From positions 1,798,001 through 1,862,000 of the forward strand of contig BCIX01000003.1 of NCBI GenBank assembly GCA_001600095.1: 64,000 nucleotides of DNA, in the 5' to 3' direction. The stretch's first letter is position 1, and every line of letters begins with the position of its first letter. Source of the stretch: Bullera alba (Eukaryota > Basidiomycota > Tremellomycetes > Tremellales > Bulleraceae). Shown in pieces: positions 50,652 to 61,030 of this stretch. A program made the translations under genes and the position numbers. Under the pieces are notes generated by a model. That model was not told where the DNA came from, made no database searches, and saw only the letters and a program-made list of their open reading frames with translations.

Positions 50652-51717
50652 AAATAGGATACGATGTATTCGGTACACAGATAGCCAATCTTGACTAACA
50701 GTTTTCATCTACTAAACGGGTCTGCTATCGAGTCTCATCATAGCCTCTATTCAGGGTCATCTTCCTCCGAGAGGCAAGCAGGCCTCGTGGCGGGTACACG
50801 TATCAAGCTTTCACTACAGTCGTCAGTATCCTCGTTCCGTCAATTTTGCTCACCTTTGCGCCTCTTGCCCGGCCCTTGGTCAGTGGTCTGCCACGACCGT
50901 CCCCACCACTGTCGTTGCCGGTGCTACCTGGTAAAACACCAGGAGCACTGGATCATCCCTGTCTGGCCTCGGGGTGACATAACACCGCTGTCTTCTCCCG
51001 GCGTCCCCGCGCGCGTCCTACCTTGGTGCTACACCTCCCTTTGACAAGCTCAATCGAGTCTCCGTTCTGCTAGCCGGAAATCTTGATCAGCAATTCGACG
51101 TGAGGATCCTCTTGGGCTAAGACTCGGAGACTTGCTCGGCTTGGGCAAGGGGGCCGGCGTCAAGACTGGCGCCTAGACGGCTTGCATCGTTGTTCAGACT
51201 CTAGTCGCAGCTTCGGACTTTGTAGCTGGACCTTGTTTGTCTTCCGCATCCTGTTCTGAAGATGACACCACCCAGACTGCATGATCAGTTTAGCGCCTCC
51301 ATGCTCCCTTTCGAGACTGGCGCTTGGAAGCAACTCTGGGCAGCTTTGGCTCTGTTCGCTGAGGTTCGCTGCCACACGAAAACAGCCCAGTCACTAGCGC
51401 AGGATCTTGCCATTCCGGGTTTCCGAGATCTAGGATCTCGTAAGGTGGTGGAGGGTGGCGGTCGAATCGTCGATCGGTGACGACAAGTCACGACAGGACC
51501 ACAGGTTGTGGAAGGACCAAGGAAGGACAATGGAAGGACCAACAGCAGGTTGTGGAGTCGTGGACTGACTCAGCTGATATCACGCCAGACGCTGACATCG
51601 CGATAGCTATAAGCAGGGTCGACCTGATCAGAGTGACGTGAGCGGTAACCCCGATTTCAGCCTTCCACTTATCTCCTCTATCTACATATCACAGCGATCC
51701 GACATATTCTGCTGAAC
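50652..51717. other. Intergenic region of about 1.1 kb
   Basis: Between KHDC4-like and the SDR gene, both on the plus strand. Short open frames on both strands look non-coding. A triplicated 11-bp motif lies at 51510-51542. The remainder was not assigned. Confidence 0.4.
51510..51542 (+). repeat. Three near-tandem 11-bp copies of GGAAGGACCAA
   Basis: Copies read GGAAGGACCAA, GGAAGGACAAT and GGAAGGACCAA. A CAGGTTGTGG word occurs just before the first copy (about 51502) and again just after the last (about 51546). Confidence 0.8.
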
Positions 51718-52845
51718 ATGAAAGTTCTTCTCTTGGGCGCTTCAGGTGAGTCACCGCGATCCGGCAGACCAGGAAGCAACTTTGACCTTGGGTCACAGGC
51801 TTTATAGGCTTTCCCGTTGCTCAAGCACTAGTCAGAGCGGGTCATATTGTGTATGGCAGCACGAGATCCAAGCAGACGGCACATGATCTCCTTGCGCCTG
51901 AAGAGATCATCCCAGTGGTGGTTGAGCATGACACCGAAGAAGGCAGGAAGGTGTGGGGAGATGTCGCCAAGACCGTCGACGTCGGTAAGTGCGACTCTAC
52001 TGGGTGCAGCAAAAGTCGGTGCTGATCTTCTCAGTGATCGATACGATACCGGCTACATCGCCCGAGATCCCCCTTGCGACCTTCAATCACGTCCTTGCTC
52101 TCAACAAAGACCGACCGGATGGCGCCAAAGTGACCTTTATCTACACTGGAGGCTCATGGGTCCACTCGCGAGGAAGCGGTGGGCTAGAGTCGTGGACAGA
52201 CGAGAGGCAGCCTCATACTGGTCGGAACAAGCTCACTGCCTGGCGATGGGAGGTGGAGAAGGAGGTGCTGAAGAGTATGTTCATGGCCTAGCGTATAGTC
52301 TGACAGTGTACAGGCATGACCGTCCACGGGATCGTCATCCGTCCGTCGATGTTGTACGGACGTACTGGCTCTCTATTCGGAATGTTGGTCTTTGAGCCTG
52401 CTCTCGCCGCCGCCAAGAAGGGTGAAAAGTTCGAGACCCCAGGCTTGCCGGAGACCCGGTTCCTCACCATCCATCAAGACGACTTGGCTGATCTCTACGT
52501 CCGAGTAGCCGAACGAGTGAGTTTCACAACCGATGACCATGTCTGACAGTATAGGGACCAGTTCTGGGTGGTCAGGCGTTCGTTGGGGCTAATCCACAAT
52601 CCGAGCGTTTGAGCGATTTACTCGATGCCGTTGTTCGAGTCTCTGGCGCCAAGGGGTACACAGTAACTCCGCCGCCAAAAGACAATGCCTTCTTACAGTC
52701 ATGGAGCTCGACAACCAACCTCAAGCCGTCACTGGGTCAGGCACTGACCGGTTGGACCCCGAGGAAGCTCGGTCTGGTAGATGGGATTGACCTTTACTGG
52801 CTTGCGTTCCGGGCTAAGCAGATACGAACGGCTAAATTAGAGTAG
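51718..52845 (+). CDS. NAD(P)-binding epimerase/SDR-like protein
   Basis: Extended short-chain dehydrogenase-like protein of about 300 residues. The first exon is tiny (MKVLLLGAS), and splicing creates the Rossmann motif GASGFIGFPVAQAL, with the GxxGxxG glycines. VIDTIPATSPE marks the end of the nucleotide-binding half, and FIYTGGSWVHSRG and IRPSMLYGRTGSLFG are typical of the epimerase/NmrA branch. In this family a YxxxK pair is usual; the equivalent sequence here is not evident, so it may be an atypical or non-catalytic member. It ends TGWTPRKLGLVDGIDLYW and RTAKLE. Substrate unknown. It converges on the transporter gene 311 bp downstream. Confidence 0.85.
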
Positions 52846-53157
52846 AAACGATGCATGGATCTGACAACGACAACACTTGTGCATGTGTTTCATACTGCAC
52901 TGTATCCTGTAAAATGGGTATGCGATCTTGCAGCTTGCGCGGGTGAAGTAGATCCCTTGAGCCTCCTTGACCGTACGGAGAGTGGTTGTGGACTGGTGGA
53001 CTTGTTGGCTTCGATCCGGACATAGGCGGTCGATCTTCTCATCACTTCTGTTGAGCCATTGTGAGGGTGCGACATCCTCCACAAGCAGATTAGGATACAT
53101 GCGCGAGCAGACCATGTACATTGGCGTCGTACAACATGTACTGTGTACATCAGAACC
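52846..53157. other. Convergent intergenic region
   Basis: About 310 bp between two stop codons facing each other. It should hold both 3' UTRs. No gene was seen. Confidence 0.4.
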
Positions 53158-55022
53158 TTATGCCCTTCCCGAGACTTCAAGGTGATCCACGTTGTCCTTC
53201 TCCATGCCTCGCTCGTTGACCAATTCACGGGTAGCGACGGCTCCGGCCCCCTTCTGCGTGGCGACCTTTGCATTCTCAAACTTTGATCCATCGGCTTCTG
53301 GAGCTAGGAAGATGCAGACCGTCATCCAGGCAATGACAGCGCCAATGAGGATGCCCAGAATAGCGGCATAGTCTGGGGTTACACCATCTGCCAGTTTAAG
53401 TGAGTCACCGGCGGTGGCTTCGATCTGGGCGGAAGCCGACGATGCCATGTTGCCCAACTGATAGGCTAGTCCACCGAAAGACGCCCTGAAAGCGGGAGGA
53501 GACACCTCGGCCAGGAGAATAGGGACGACTCCCCAAGCGCCTTGGACTCCTGCCTGGAGCATGAATGCTCCAGCGGCAATTCCGCCAAATGTGTTCGGGA
53601 GGATCCACAGGGGGATGAACGCGGCCGTCCATACTAGACAGATGAGAACACTAGCTATCAGTTAGCGCCCCCTAGGTACGACTTACGCTAGTCGTCTGCC
53701 CATATACTGCGAACAGTACCCCGCGATGGTTCCGCCGACAATCGCTCCGCAATTCCCAATGATCGTGGCTTTCGATGCCAGTGAGTTGCTCAATCCTTTC
53801 GTGACCTCTGTGTAGGTCGGGTAGAGATCCTGCGATCCATGCGAAAAGAAGTTGAAGCCCGTCATCATACAGACAGCCCAGATCCATCTCAGCCCTGACC
53901 TGGGTCAGCGAGGGAGAATGCAGGACCGATTTTGAGCAAACTTACAATTCGTTTTGAACATTATCCCGACTTCGCGGATGAAGTTCTTGCTGGCTTGACT
54001 AGTGGTGTATCCTGCCTCTCGAGCTTCCTTCCTCGCTTGGAGGTATTGCTTGGACTCGGGTAGACAAGCTCGGAAGATTGCTGCGGCAAGCGAGAAACCG
54101 GCGCCGATGAAGTATAGCGATCTCCAGGTGTAAGGGGATTTGGGGACGACACCGAGATTGATCACCGCAGCGAGGAGATATCTGGGAGTCAGTGAGGTTC
54201 GGAGGTCCCCACTCACCCTACGGCGTACCCCTGTTGAAGGATACCACTGCATAGACCTCGAGCTGGGATAGGCACATTCTCAAGACCAGTGGCGGCGGCT
54301 TGGCCCCAAATGCCTGCAGCCGGTCAGTTGCGCCTCTGCGCATACCAGGCAGCGATCTCACCTCCCATTGCAACGCCAAAGAGGGATCGCACAGCGAGAA
54401 ATTGGGAGTAAGTGTTGACAAAACCGGACCCAAGCTCGAAAACCGCGATCAGAACCAAATTGAAAACCAAGGTCCACTTTCGGCCATATCGGTCCGCGCA
54501 GAGTCCAAATATGAGAGCACCTGACGAGCCGAGTAAGCTCTATAGCCAGGCGACTTCTGTGGCTACTCACCGAGGGAGCGAAAGAGCAACGTGAGAGTGA
54601 TACCCGTTGTGATTGCCTAAATTGTCGGTCTTCGATCCTTAAAGATAGGTTTCTGGCAAACTCACCTTGGTGTCCCGGCCAAACTGCTCACTCAGCCTTC
54701 CCGCGGTCAGACTGACAGCGAAAAAGTCGTACCCGTCGACTGTCCAAGCCCACCACGCGCTGATGAAAAGGAGCCAGCTCCTACCGTCGACCATTCGGAA
54801 GAGCTTGATCGGGTTCTTTGTCTCGCCAGAGTTTTCAGTGTCTGCGACTCTCCATCGCGGGATGACCATTGACCAGAATGATCTGTCGCCTCGATTCGCG
54901 TGCCATGTCGCCAGCTGGGACTTGAGAGACGCCGATACTGGAGGGTCCTCGTAGATGAGGTGCTTGTCATCGGGCAAGGCGGTAGCGTCCGAGACTCTGC
55001 GTTCTTGGTGCTTGTCCTCCAT
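53158..55022 (-). CDS. MFS carboxylate transporter, JEN1-like (sialate/lactate:H+ symporter family)
   Basis: Plasma-membrane proton symporter of mono- or dicarboxylates. The N-terminus is hydrophilic (MEDKHQERRVSDATAL). Transmembrane segments begin near SWLLFISAWWAWTVDGYDFF, with the MFS loop GLCADRYGRKWTL. The JEN1 signature NXX[ST]HX[ST]QDXXXT is present as NFFSHGSQDLYPT. Later segments include GNCGAIVGGTIAGYCSQY with the GRR loop, AGVQGAWGVVPILLAEVSPP, and the last helix AAILGILIGAVIAWMTVCIF. The C-terminal tail is charged (FENAKVATQKGAG). About seven introns. Substrate (lactate, pyruvate, succinate or malate) cannot be told from sequence. Confidence 0.9.
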
Positions 55023-55539
55023 GATGAGCGCTGTCTTGGGGTCGTTGTTGAGGGAGTGTCAGCATATTCAGCAGCCCGACCTTATAAGTCAATCCTCCCT
55101 GTTATACCCAGCGCGTCATTCATCAGGTCAGCTGCGGTGAGCATCTTGATACGAGCAGCAGAGGAGCAGGAGAAGACCGAGAAGCAACTGACGACCTCCA
55201 CCTGCTAGCGGGTCATTTTGCTATTTTTAGGGTGAAACGGCGAGCCCCGCCAGGTGATGGCGGAGACTGCCTGCGGGGCATGAGGAGGCATGAGGAGGGA
55301 GCTCTCGGCTCTCTCGGCCTTACCGCCCTTACGTCCTCTTAATGAAGCTCGATGACGGCCGGCAGTCGGCCGCTAGCTATAGCCTGTACACGGCAGCCAG
55401 TCAGCGCCAGTCGGCAAGCAGCTCTAATTAGCGTCACTCCACTTGAGATATTCGACGATCACACCGGCCCTCGACCGGCGCCGGGAAAGGTGGAGGACTG
55501 CTGGAGATTTCTTTCATCTCGGAGCTCATCTAGGCCCAT
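55023..55539. other. Intergenic region upstream of the carboxylate transporter
   Basis: About 515 bp. Contains a duplicated GGCATGAGGA word near 55277-55296 and several CGGC-rich patches. No gene was seen; it should be the transporter promoter plus the OST1 3' UTR. Confidence 0.4.
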
Positions 55540-57185
55540 CTACTTCTTCTCGATCCCGTAATCTACGCGTCTAAGTGCCATGCCAAGCAGGTACAAACCT
55601 CCGGCGACCGCGGCCACTGTCAGTGGCTTTTGCAGGAGCGCAGACAAAGGGTATGTGTATGTGATCTAGCGGTCAGCAGAGTTATCGCAATGTTCACTCA
55701 CATAGACGACCTGCGCGTGGTTCTCAGTTGCGAAAGCCTTCTTGATCGTGACGGCCTGTCTGCCGGTGGTGTCTAGGAATGTTTTGTGAGTCGAGTGGAC
55801 GATGCTGTCGACCGCAAAAGGAGCGATGACTTCGACGTCCCTGCTCTGGTGTCAGCGATTGGCAACAAATAGGGCCCTTCACTCACCTTGCGCCCTCTGG
55901 GAGAATGACTTTGAGTTCCGCGTCATCGACCAGGAGATCCTTCCATCCAGTCAAGAATGGTACACCGAGGATCTTCTTACTGCCCTGCGTCTTCAAGACC
56001 TCCTCGAGCGGCATGTCGTATCCCACAATGAACGAATAGTTCCAGCCACCGAGCAGAGGATATCTCGGCGACAGTTCAAGTACGCCGTCGATTGTCCTTG
56101 GACTGGTTCTAATCTTGGACGACTTGGCTTGGCTCGCCGGTGTCGACCCTGGTCTGAAGTGTGAAGTCGATACGTTGCCGATCGTGTCGTAAAAGTATGG
56201 CGAGTGGGCGGTTGCGGGGACTCGAAGCGTTAGGTCTGTGAGGATCTGGGCTGGTGTCGAAGCATGGAAACGAGACTGCTGGTGGTTCAGTCGGGAGAAA
56301 TGGCCCTTGAGTCTGGGGAATATCAGCACTCAAGGCGTAGTCCCAAGTTTACCCACTTTGGCCCAATGTTGACGAGATCCATATCATCCTGGATGTTCAG
56401 GTTGGCTCCCCAATGGCTGACCTCTGCACTCCTTCTCAAGCTCCGTAGTGCGACCAAAGGCTCCTTGCTTTCAAAGTGCACGCTGAAAGTATCACGTTGG
56501 ATGGAACCGCCCACAGTCGGAGGCACCGAGTGGAAAGGACCCAGAGTCAATGTCGAAGCGGCTTTGGTCACGGTGTTGTCTCGAGTATACGTTGTTGGGA
56601 CTTTGGAATGCGAGAGGATGTTTGGTGATGGAGACCTGCCAAGTCAGCTCGGCCTATAGTAGAACGACATACCTGATCTTGATGCGCTCAACGTCAGAGT
56701 GGTACCAGCTGTCGACGTAGGTCGAGTTTGTGGTCCAGACCAGGTATTGTGGATCCCTCTGCTCAATTTCCTTTGGCAAAGGCGTACTTGCGTGCACCGA
56801 TACCACGGATAGAGAGATTGTGACAGTGTCATCCTTGTTCAATTTGCCAACGGGGACACGAACCGTAGTTCCGCTGCAATGTATAAGACTCCCCGCTCGG
56901 TCGCATGGTAACTCACTCGTCCGAGATGGCTCCTTGAACCGCCTTTCCACCCACGCTGACCTCCCAGTACGCTGGCTCAACATCTCCTTTCCCAACTAGA
57001 GCCAAGTAGTAGTCTCCAGGGCCATCGGCGAGCGACTTAACATTGTACTGCGTAATGATCTGTGTTGTCGCTCCTCCCAGTTCCACCGTCCTGGCTATCG
57101 CCGTGTTGACGAAATTTTGGGGCGGCGTTGACAGTGCTAGAGCCAGCGGCAGCGCCAGCGACGTCAATGCCGCAAGGTACATCAT
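55540..57185 (-). CDS. OST1: Oligosaccharyltransferase subunit OST1 / ribophorin I
   Basis: ER-membrane subunit of the complex that N-glycosylates nascent proteins. A signal peptide MMYLAALTSLALPLALALS opens it, followed by QNFVNTAIARTVELGGATT, typical of ribophorin I. Later landmarks are EPAYWEVSVGGKA, YLVWTTNSTYVDSWY, SHWGANLNIQDDMDLVNIGP joined to LKGHFSRLNHQQ, SPYFYDTIGNVSTSH, ELSPRYPLLGGWNYSFIVGY and KILGVPFLTGWKD. WGANLNIQD and RYPLLGGW are strongly conserved in the family. A C-terminal hydrophobic helix (PLTVAAVAGGLYLLGMAL) precedes the basic tail ending EKK, an ER-retention-like KK. About seven introns. Of two adjacent ATGs, the first (57183-57185) is taken. Confidence 0.93.
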
Positions 57186-57847
57186 GCTGGGTGGTTTGTA
57201 GAGGGTTGGGTGTATCGAGCCAATGTTACGGCTGTATAGCGCTGGCACGGCGCTCGCACTGAATCACGAACTACCCCGGACCCCCGCATACGAGAAATGC
57301 CACGTATTGGAGAGATCTGATAACGCTTATCACACTCACCAAATTGCCCTTCATGAGTTTTCGCTGTTGTTGCGAATAGCAACGCATTCAAAGGCGCATT
57401 CGTCCTTCTCATTCACCATTGGTCACTATCCTTCGACTCACAGACATGCTGCGACCGATGCGACGCGCTCTTCGCCAAGCACCTCTTGCCCGTTATCAGC
57501 ATCTGGACGATTTGTTGGGTGAAGACGTCTGAAATACTGATGCTCATCATACCCAAAGACCAAAACCACGCAACTCCTCCCCAACCCCGGCATCCTTGTG
57601 TACGCTGTTCCTCAATGTCTACGGGACTCAGCGATAGGAAAGGATGCCACATTGAGGTACCTTAGCGTCGCGCTCAACAACCGGCATGATCAGGGCCCTA
57701 CTCGTAGGGCTCTGTGATGTGCGGATCGATTGGAATACCCGCCATGGTTCGCCTCGTCGGTATATGACTGCACATCTCATTCGTGGGTATCTCGCTTTGC
57801 TAGACTCTATGCATCATATGGCAAGACTCCTCATGGCAAGAGACTGC
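57186..57847. other. Intergenic region upstream of OST1
   Basis: About 660 bp between OST1 and the PuuE-like gene stop. It contains an inverted GATAA pair at 57318-57332. No gene was recognised. Confidence 0.4.
57318..57332. promoter_or_regulatory. Inverted GATAA pair
   Basis: TGATAACGCTTATCA has TGATAA and TTATCA arms separated by CGC, so two back-to-back GATAA cores. It lies about 135 bp upstream of the OST1 start. A GATA-factor site is possible but not demonstrated. Confidence 0.35.
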
Positions 57848-59044
57848 TCACTTTCGCTCATACGGATGGACTTTTGCCCAATGGTCGGCAATCTCCTCCC
57901 TCGTCGCAAACCACACCCCTTCGTGCTTCTTCGCATGTTCGATGAATCGCCTCAATCCAGCAATCCTACCTGGGCGTCCTACCAAACGCGCATGCAAGCC
58001 GACCGACAGCATCTTCGGACTGCCGTCCTGGCCTTCGCGATACAGCTCGTCAAACGCACCGATCAGATACGAAGCGAAGTTGTCGGGTGAGAGCCATGCG
58101 TTGTGATTACCGTCTTTGTAATCGTTGGTGTCGAGTCTGCACCTGTCAGCAATAGATCTACAACGTTGAACTCACGTATAAGGGACCGTCAGCAAACCCT
58201 CGCCTTCGCAGTGAGGTCGATCTATCCAGTATGGGAGGTCGTCGCTGTACGAGTCGCCCCACCATTTGAGCGGCAAGCCTTCCTCCTTGAACACCTTGGA
58301 CACTATAGCTCGTGATCTTGCTCCAGCGACAGACTGGACCATGCCATAGTACCACCCTCTGGGCGGCTGGCCGGTGACTTTTCGAATGGCTGCAATTAGC
58401 TCGAGCTGGCACTCTGAGCGCTCACCATCGATGGTCTTTCTCACATTCTCCTCCTCCTCTTCCACGGACCAGGAGCTTCTGTCCACCCAACGCCATCCAT
58501 GACTGCAATGTCAGCGCTTTCAGCCAGATTTGTACCCACCTTGCGACCTCGTGGCCGCCTTGGAGTAGGCGATCGCCGACTTGCGGATTCTGTAATAGTG
58601 CCATGCCGACCATGAAGCTGGTGCATTTGACCTGATACTCCTCGAGCATTCTCAAGATTCTCCAGACGCCTGCTCGGGATCCATACTATCCAAGTCAGCC
58701 TACAGTCACATTGCATAGACTCACCTCGTACAGGGACTCGATGTTGACGTTCCTCGCACCATCCAAGCTCTGGCAGCCGGGACCCAATTCCGAAGCAAGC
58801 CTTTCGGACTTGTCATCGCCGTTCACCAGCGTCGATTCCGAGCCCTCCTCTGGAAAGCTCAGCACCCTGTTATGCAATTGCCCACTCACCATAGTTGAGC
58901 ACTATCTGGATCGCGATCTTGGCTCCGCCCGGCCATTTTGGGCTGGATCTTGTTCAGCACAGTCAACCTGTTGACGACTCACTCTGGAGTGTTGGGCCCG
59001 TAGCCAACGAGGTCTCGCGGTCCATAGTCGTCAGTGTAGGTCAT
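57848..59044 (-). CDS. PuuE-type allantoinase (polysaccharide deacetylase superfamily)
   Basis: Metal-independent allantoinase family first described in bacteria, which hydrolyses allantoin to allantoate. The start MTYTDDYGPRDLVGYGPNTP matches the family opening (PRDLxGYG). Splicing at 58983, 58942, 58890 and 58849 restores PDPKWPGGAKIAIQIVLNYE and then EEGSESTLVNGDDKSE, exactly the family order PxWPxGARIAVxxxxNYEEG, with phase-consistent joins. Next come YGSRAGVWRILRMLEEY, FMVGMALLQNPQVGDRL, GGHEVASHGWRW and RPHCEGEGLLTVPYTLDTND. The C-terminus reads KMLSVGLHARLVGRPGRIA and ends EERKs-like (PYERK). Six or seven introns. It is divergent from the cyclic amidohydrolase gene across 278 bp. Other functions of the superfamily (chitin deacetylase) are disfavoured by the context and by the absence of a secretion signal. 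Confidence 0.88.
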
Positions 59045-59171
59045 GGTGATGGCGATGGTATGTTCAAGACACCGACAAGTGCAGGCAGCCAGTAAAGTGT
59101 CTACTCGATCTACTCCTCCCAGGCGACATGTTGCTCATCGGAACACGGCTACGAGCGATGATCCGATCGCT

Positions 59172-59185
59172 TCGGAAATAGCCGA
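59172..59185. promoter_or_regulatory. UaY/Ppr1-type palindrome TCGG-N6-CCGA in the divergent promoter
   Basis: TCGGAAATAGCCGA lies between the PuuE-type gene and the amidohydrolase gene. This arrangement is the consensus bound by the fungal Zn2Cys6 activators UaY (purine catabolism) and Ppr1 (pyrimidine synthesis). Both spacing and half-sites match exactly. Confidence 0.7.
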
Positions 59186-59204
59186 CAGGTCCAGTCCAGC
59201 GGTA

Positions 59205-59210
59205 GATAAG
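59205..59210 (+). promoter_or_regulatory. GATAAG element
   Basis: GATAAG about 20 bp from the TCGG-N6-CCGA palindrome in the same divergent promoter. Nitrogen-regulatory GATA factors bind HGATAR sites. Confidence 0.45.
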
Positions 59211-59322
59211 ACCCACTTGAGGGCCGTCCGACAAACGTGCAGCGACCCCTCTCTGCTTGAGTCAACTGTCTGTCAAGCAGAGCTTCTGCGAGGGCCATCC
59301 CCGCCTTCCCAACCTAATCGAC

Positions 59323-61015
59323 ATGTACGACCTCGTCATCTACAACGGTCGGTTCGCGTCCTCCTCGACAGTTTCAACCACCTCCACCTGGCTCGGTATC
59401 ATCGGAGAGAAGATTGTGACTGTATCCACCGGTGAGGTGCCCTTGGATCAGTGTGGAAAGTCGATCGATGCCAAAGGAGCATATGTAACTCCGGGTGGTA
59501 TCGACAGTCATGTACATCTCCAACAGCTCCAAATCCCCGTCGAGGACGATACTGGTGATACCTTTCATTCCGGGACAAGATCAGCCGTGGCTGGGGGCAC
59601 AACGACCATCATTGCCTTTGCCAACCAGCAGCGTCACGACGAGTCGCTGCTGCCCCTAGTGGAGGAGTATCACCGCCGAGCTAGCGAGAAACCGACGTTT
59701 TGCGACTATGCGTTTCACATGATCTTGACCAATCCCACCCCTCGCATCCTCGACGAAGAGTTACCGTTGCTGGTGGAGAAGGAGGGCATCACCAGTATAA
59801 AAGTGAGTCGATAACCCTGTAGTCTGCTGACTCTGATAGGTATACATGACCTACGAGGCTCGAAAGGTCGACGACAAGGCCATGCTGCAAATCATGTTGC
59901 GGACGAGGAAGCTCGGAATGACTTTAATGATTCACGCCGAGAACGACGACATGGTCAGCCTGTGAGTCAGAATACACTATGGTATAGCTGACCTACAGGG
60001 TGATTGAGCATCTGAAAGACAACCATTTGACCGAGCCATTCCATCATGCGATCGCCAGATTCAGTGTGGCAGAAGACGAAGCGACAAACAGGGCAATATC
60101 CCTCAGCAACCTGATTTCGACTCCCATCCTCATTGTTCACGTTTCCTCAGCCGTCAGCATGGCTAGGATAAGGGCGGCCCAGAACGAGCTTGAGCCGATT
60201 TTCGCCGAGACATGTCCTCAGTATCTCCTCAAGCTGGCCAACGACATGATCCCAAGCCCATCCAGCAGCTGTCCCTGTCACGCGCCGACGGAGGCTGCCA
60301 TCAAGCAGATCTTGGACCAGGCTCACCAGACTGGTACCACGCAGCAGCGGTTCGAGGGGGCGAAGCTGGTGTGTAGTCCGCCAGTCAGGGAGTCACCGGC
60401 GGACCAGGAGGCCGTGTGGAAGGGCGTGGCCAACGGAACGGTTACCACGTTTTCGAGTGACCATTGCCCGAGCAAGTTTGACCACCCCAAGGGAAAGAAG
60501 AAAGGTCTCTCCGGAGACCAAGCGGATTTCACCAAGATTCCGAATGGCCTGGCAGGAGTGGAGACGAGGCAGCCTCTGCTCATGACCTATGGCGTAGAGA
60601 CAGGCAGAAGTGAGTATGGCGCAAAGGCGACGCTGACGGGTCAGTATCCGTTAGTCGCTTTGTCGAGATCTGCTGTTCCCAGCCGGCGAAACTGTATGGC
60701 CTGCAACATCGCAAAGGGGAGCTCGCGCCGGGTATGGATGCGGATATCGTCATTTGGTACCCCAAAGAGCAATTCGAGCCGACGGTGATCACAAACTCCG
60801 AGCTTCACCACGACGTCGATCATACAGTCTTTGAAGGGACCCAAGTCACCAATTGGCCGCGGTACACTATCCTTCGCGGCGAGATCGCTTGGGACAGGGA
60901 AGGCAACGGCGTCATGGAAGGTCGAGGGTCGTATATCCGCCGTATACAGGGGTCGATGGGCTTTGAACGTCGAAAGGAGACGGTGCTAGACCGCATTGCT
61001 CGGATTTCTCGATAG
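59323..61015 (+). CDS. Dihydropyrimidinase/hydantoinase-type cyclic amidohydrolase
   Basis: Zinc amidohydrolase that opens cyclic imide or ureide rings such as dihydrouracil, hydantoins or possibly allantoin. Four exons (59323-59802, 59840-59961, 59999-60609, 60645-61015) total 1584 nt, 527 residues. Landmarks are MYDLVIYNGR, TPGGIDSHVHLQQL with the HxH metal pair, FHSGTRSAVAGGTT, GITSIKVYMTYE with the lysine expected to be carboxylated, MIHAENDD, LIVHVSSAVSM, AETCPQYLL, TFSSDHCPSKF with the metal-binding Asp, and LAPGMDADIVIW. Lysine and histidines are all kept, so it should be active. The family boundary with allantoinase is blurred; DHVHLQ-type motifs favour the hydantoinase side. It converges on the TF gene with 15 bp between stops. 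Confidence 0.88.
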
Positions 61016-61030
61016 ATACATGCATGCCTG

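Noticed and set aside
50691..51044. 117-codon plus-strand frame downstream of the KH gene
   Set aside because: Composition is unlike the neighbouring proteins, no family is recognisable, and the frame has no supporting splice signals.
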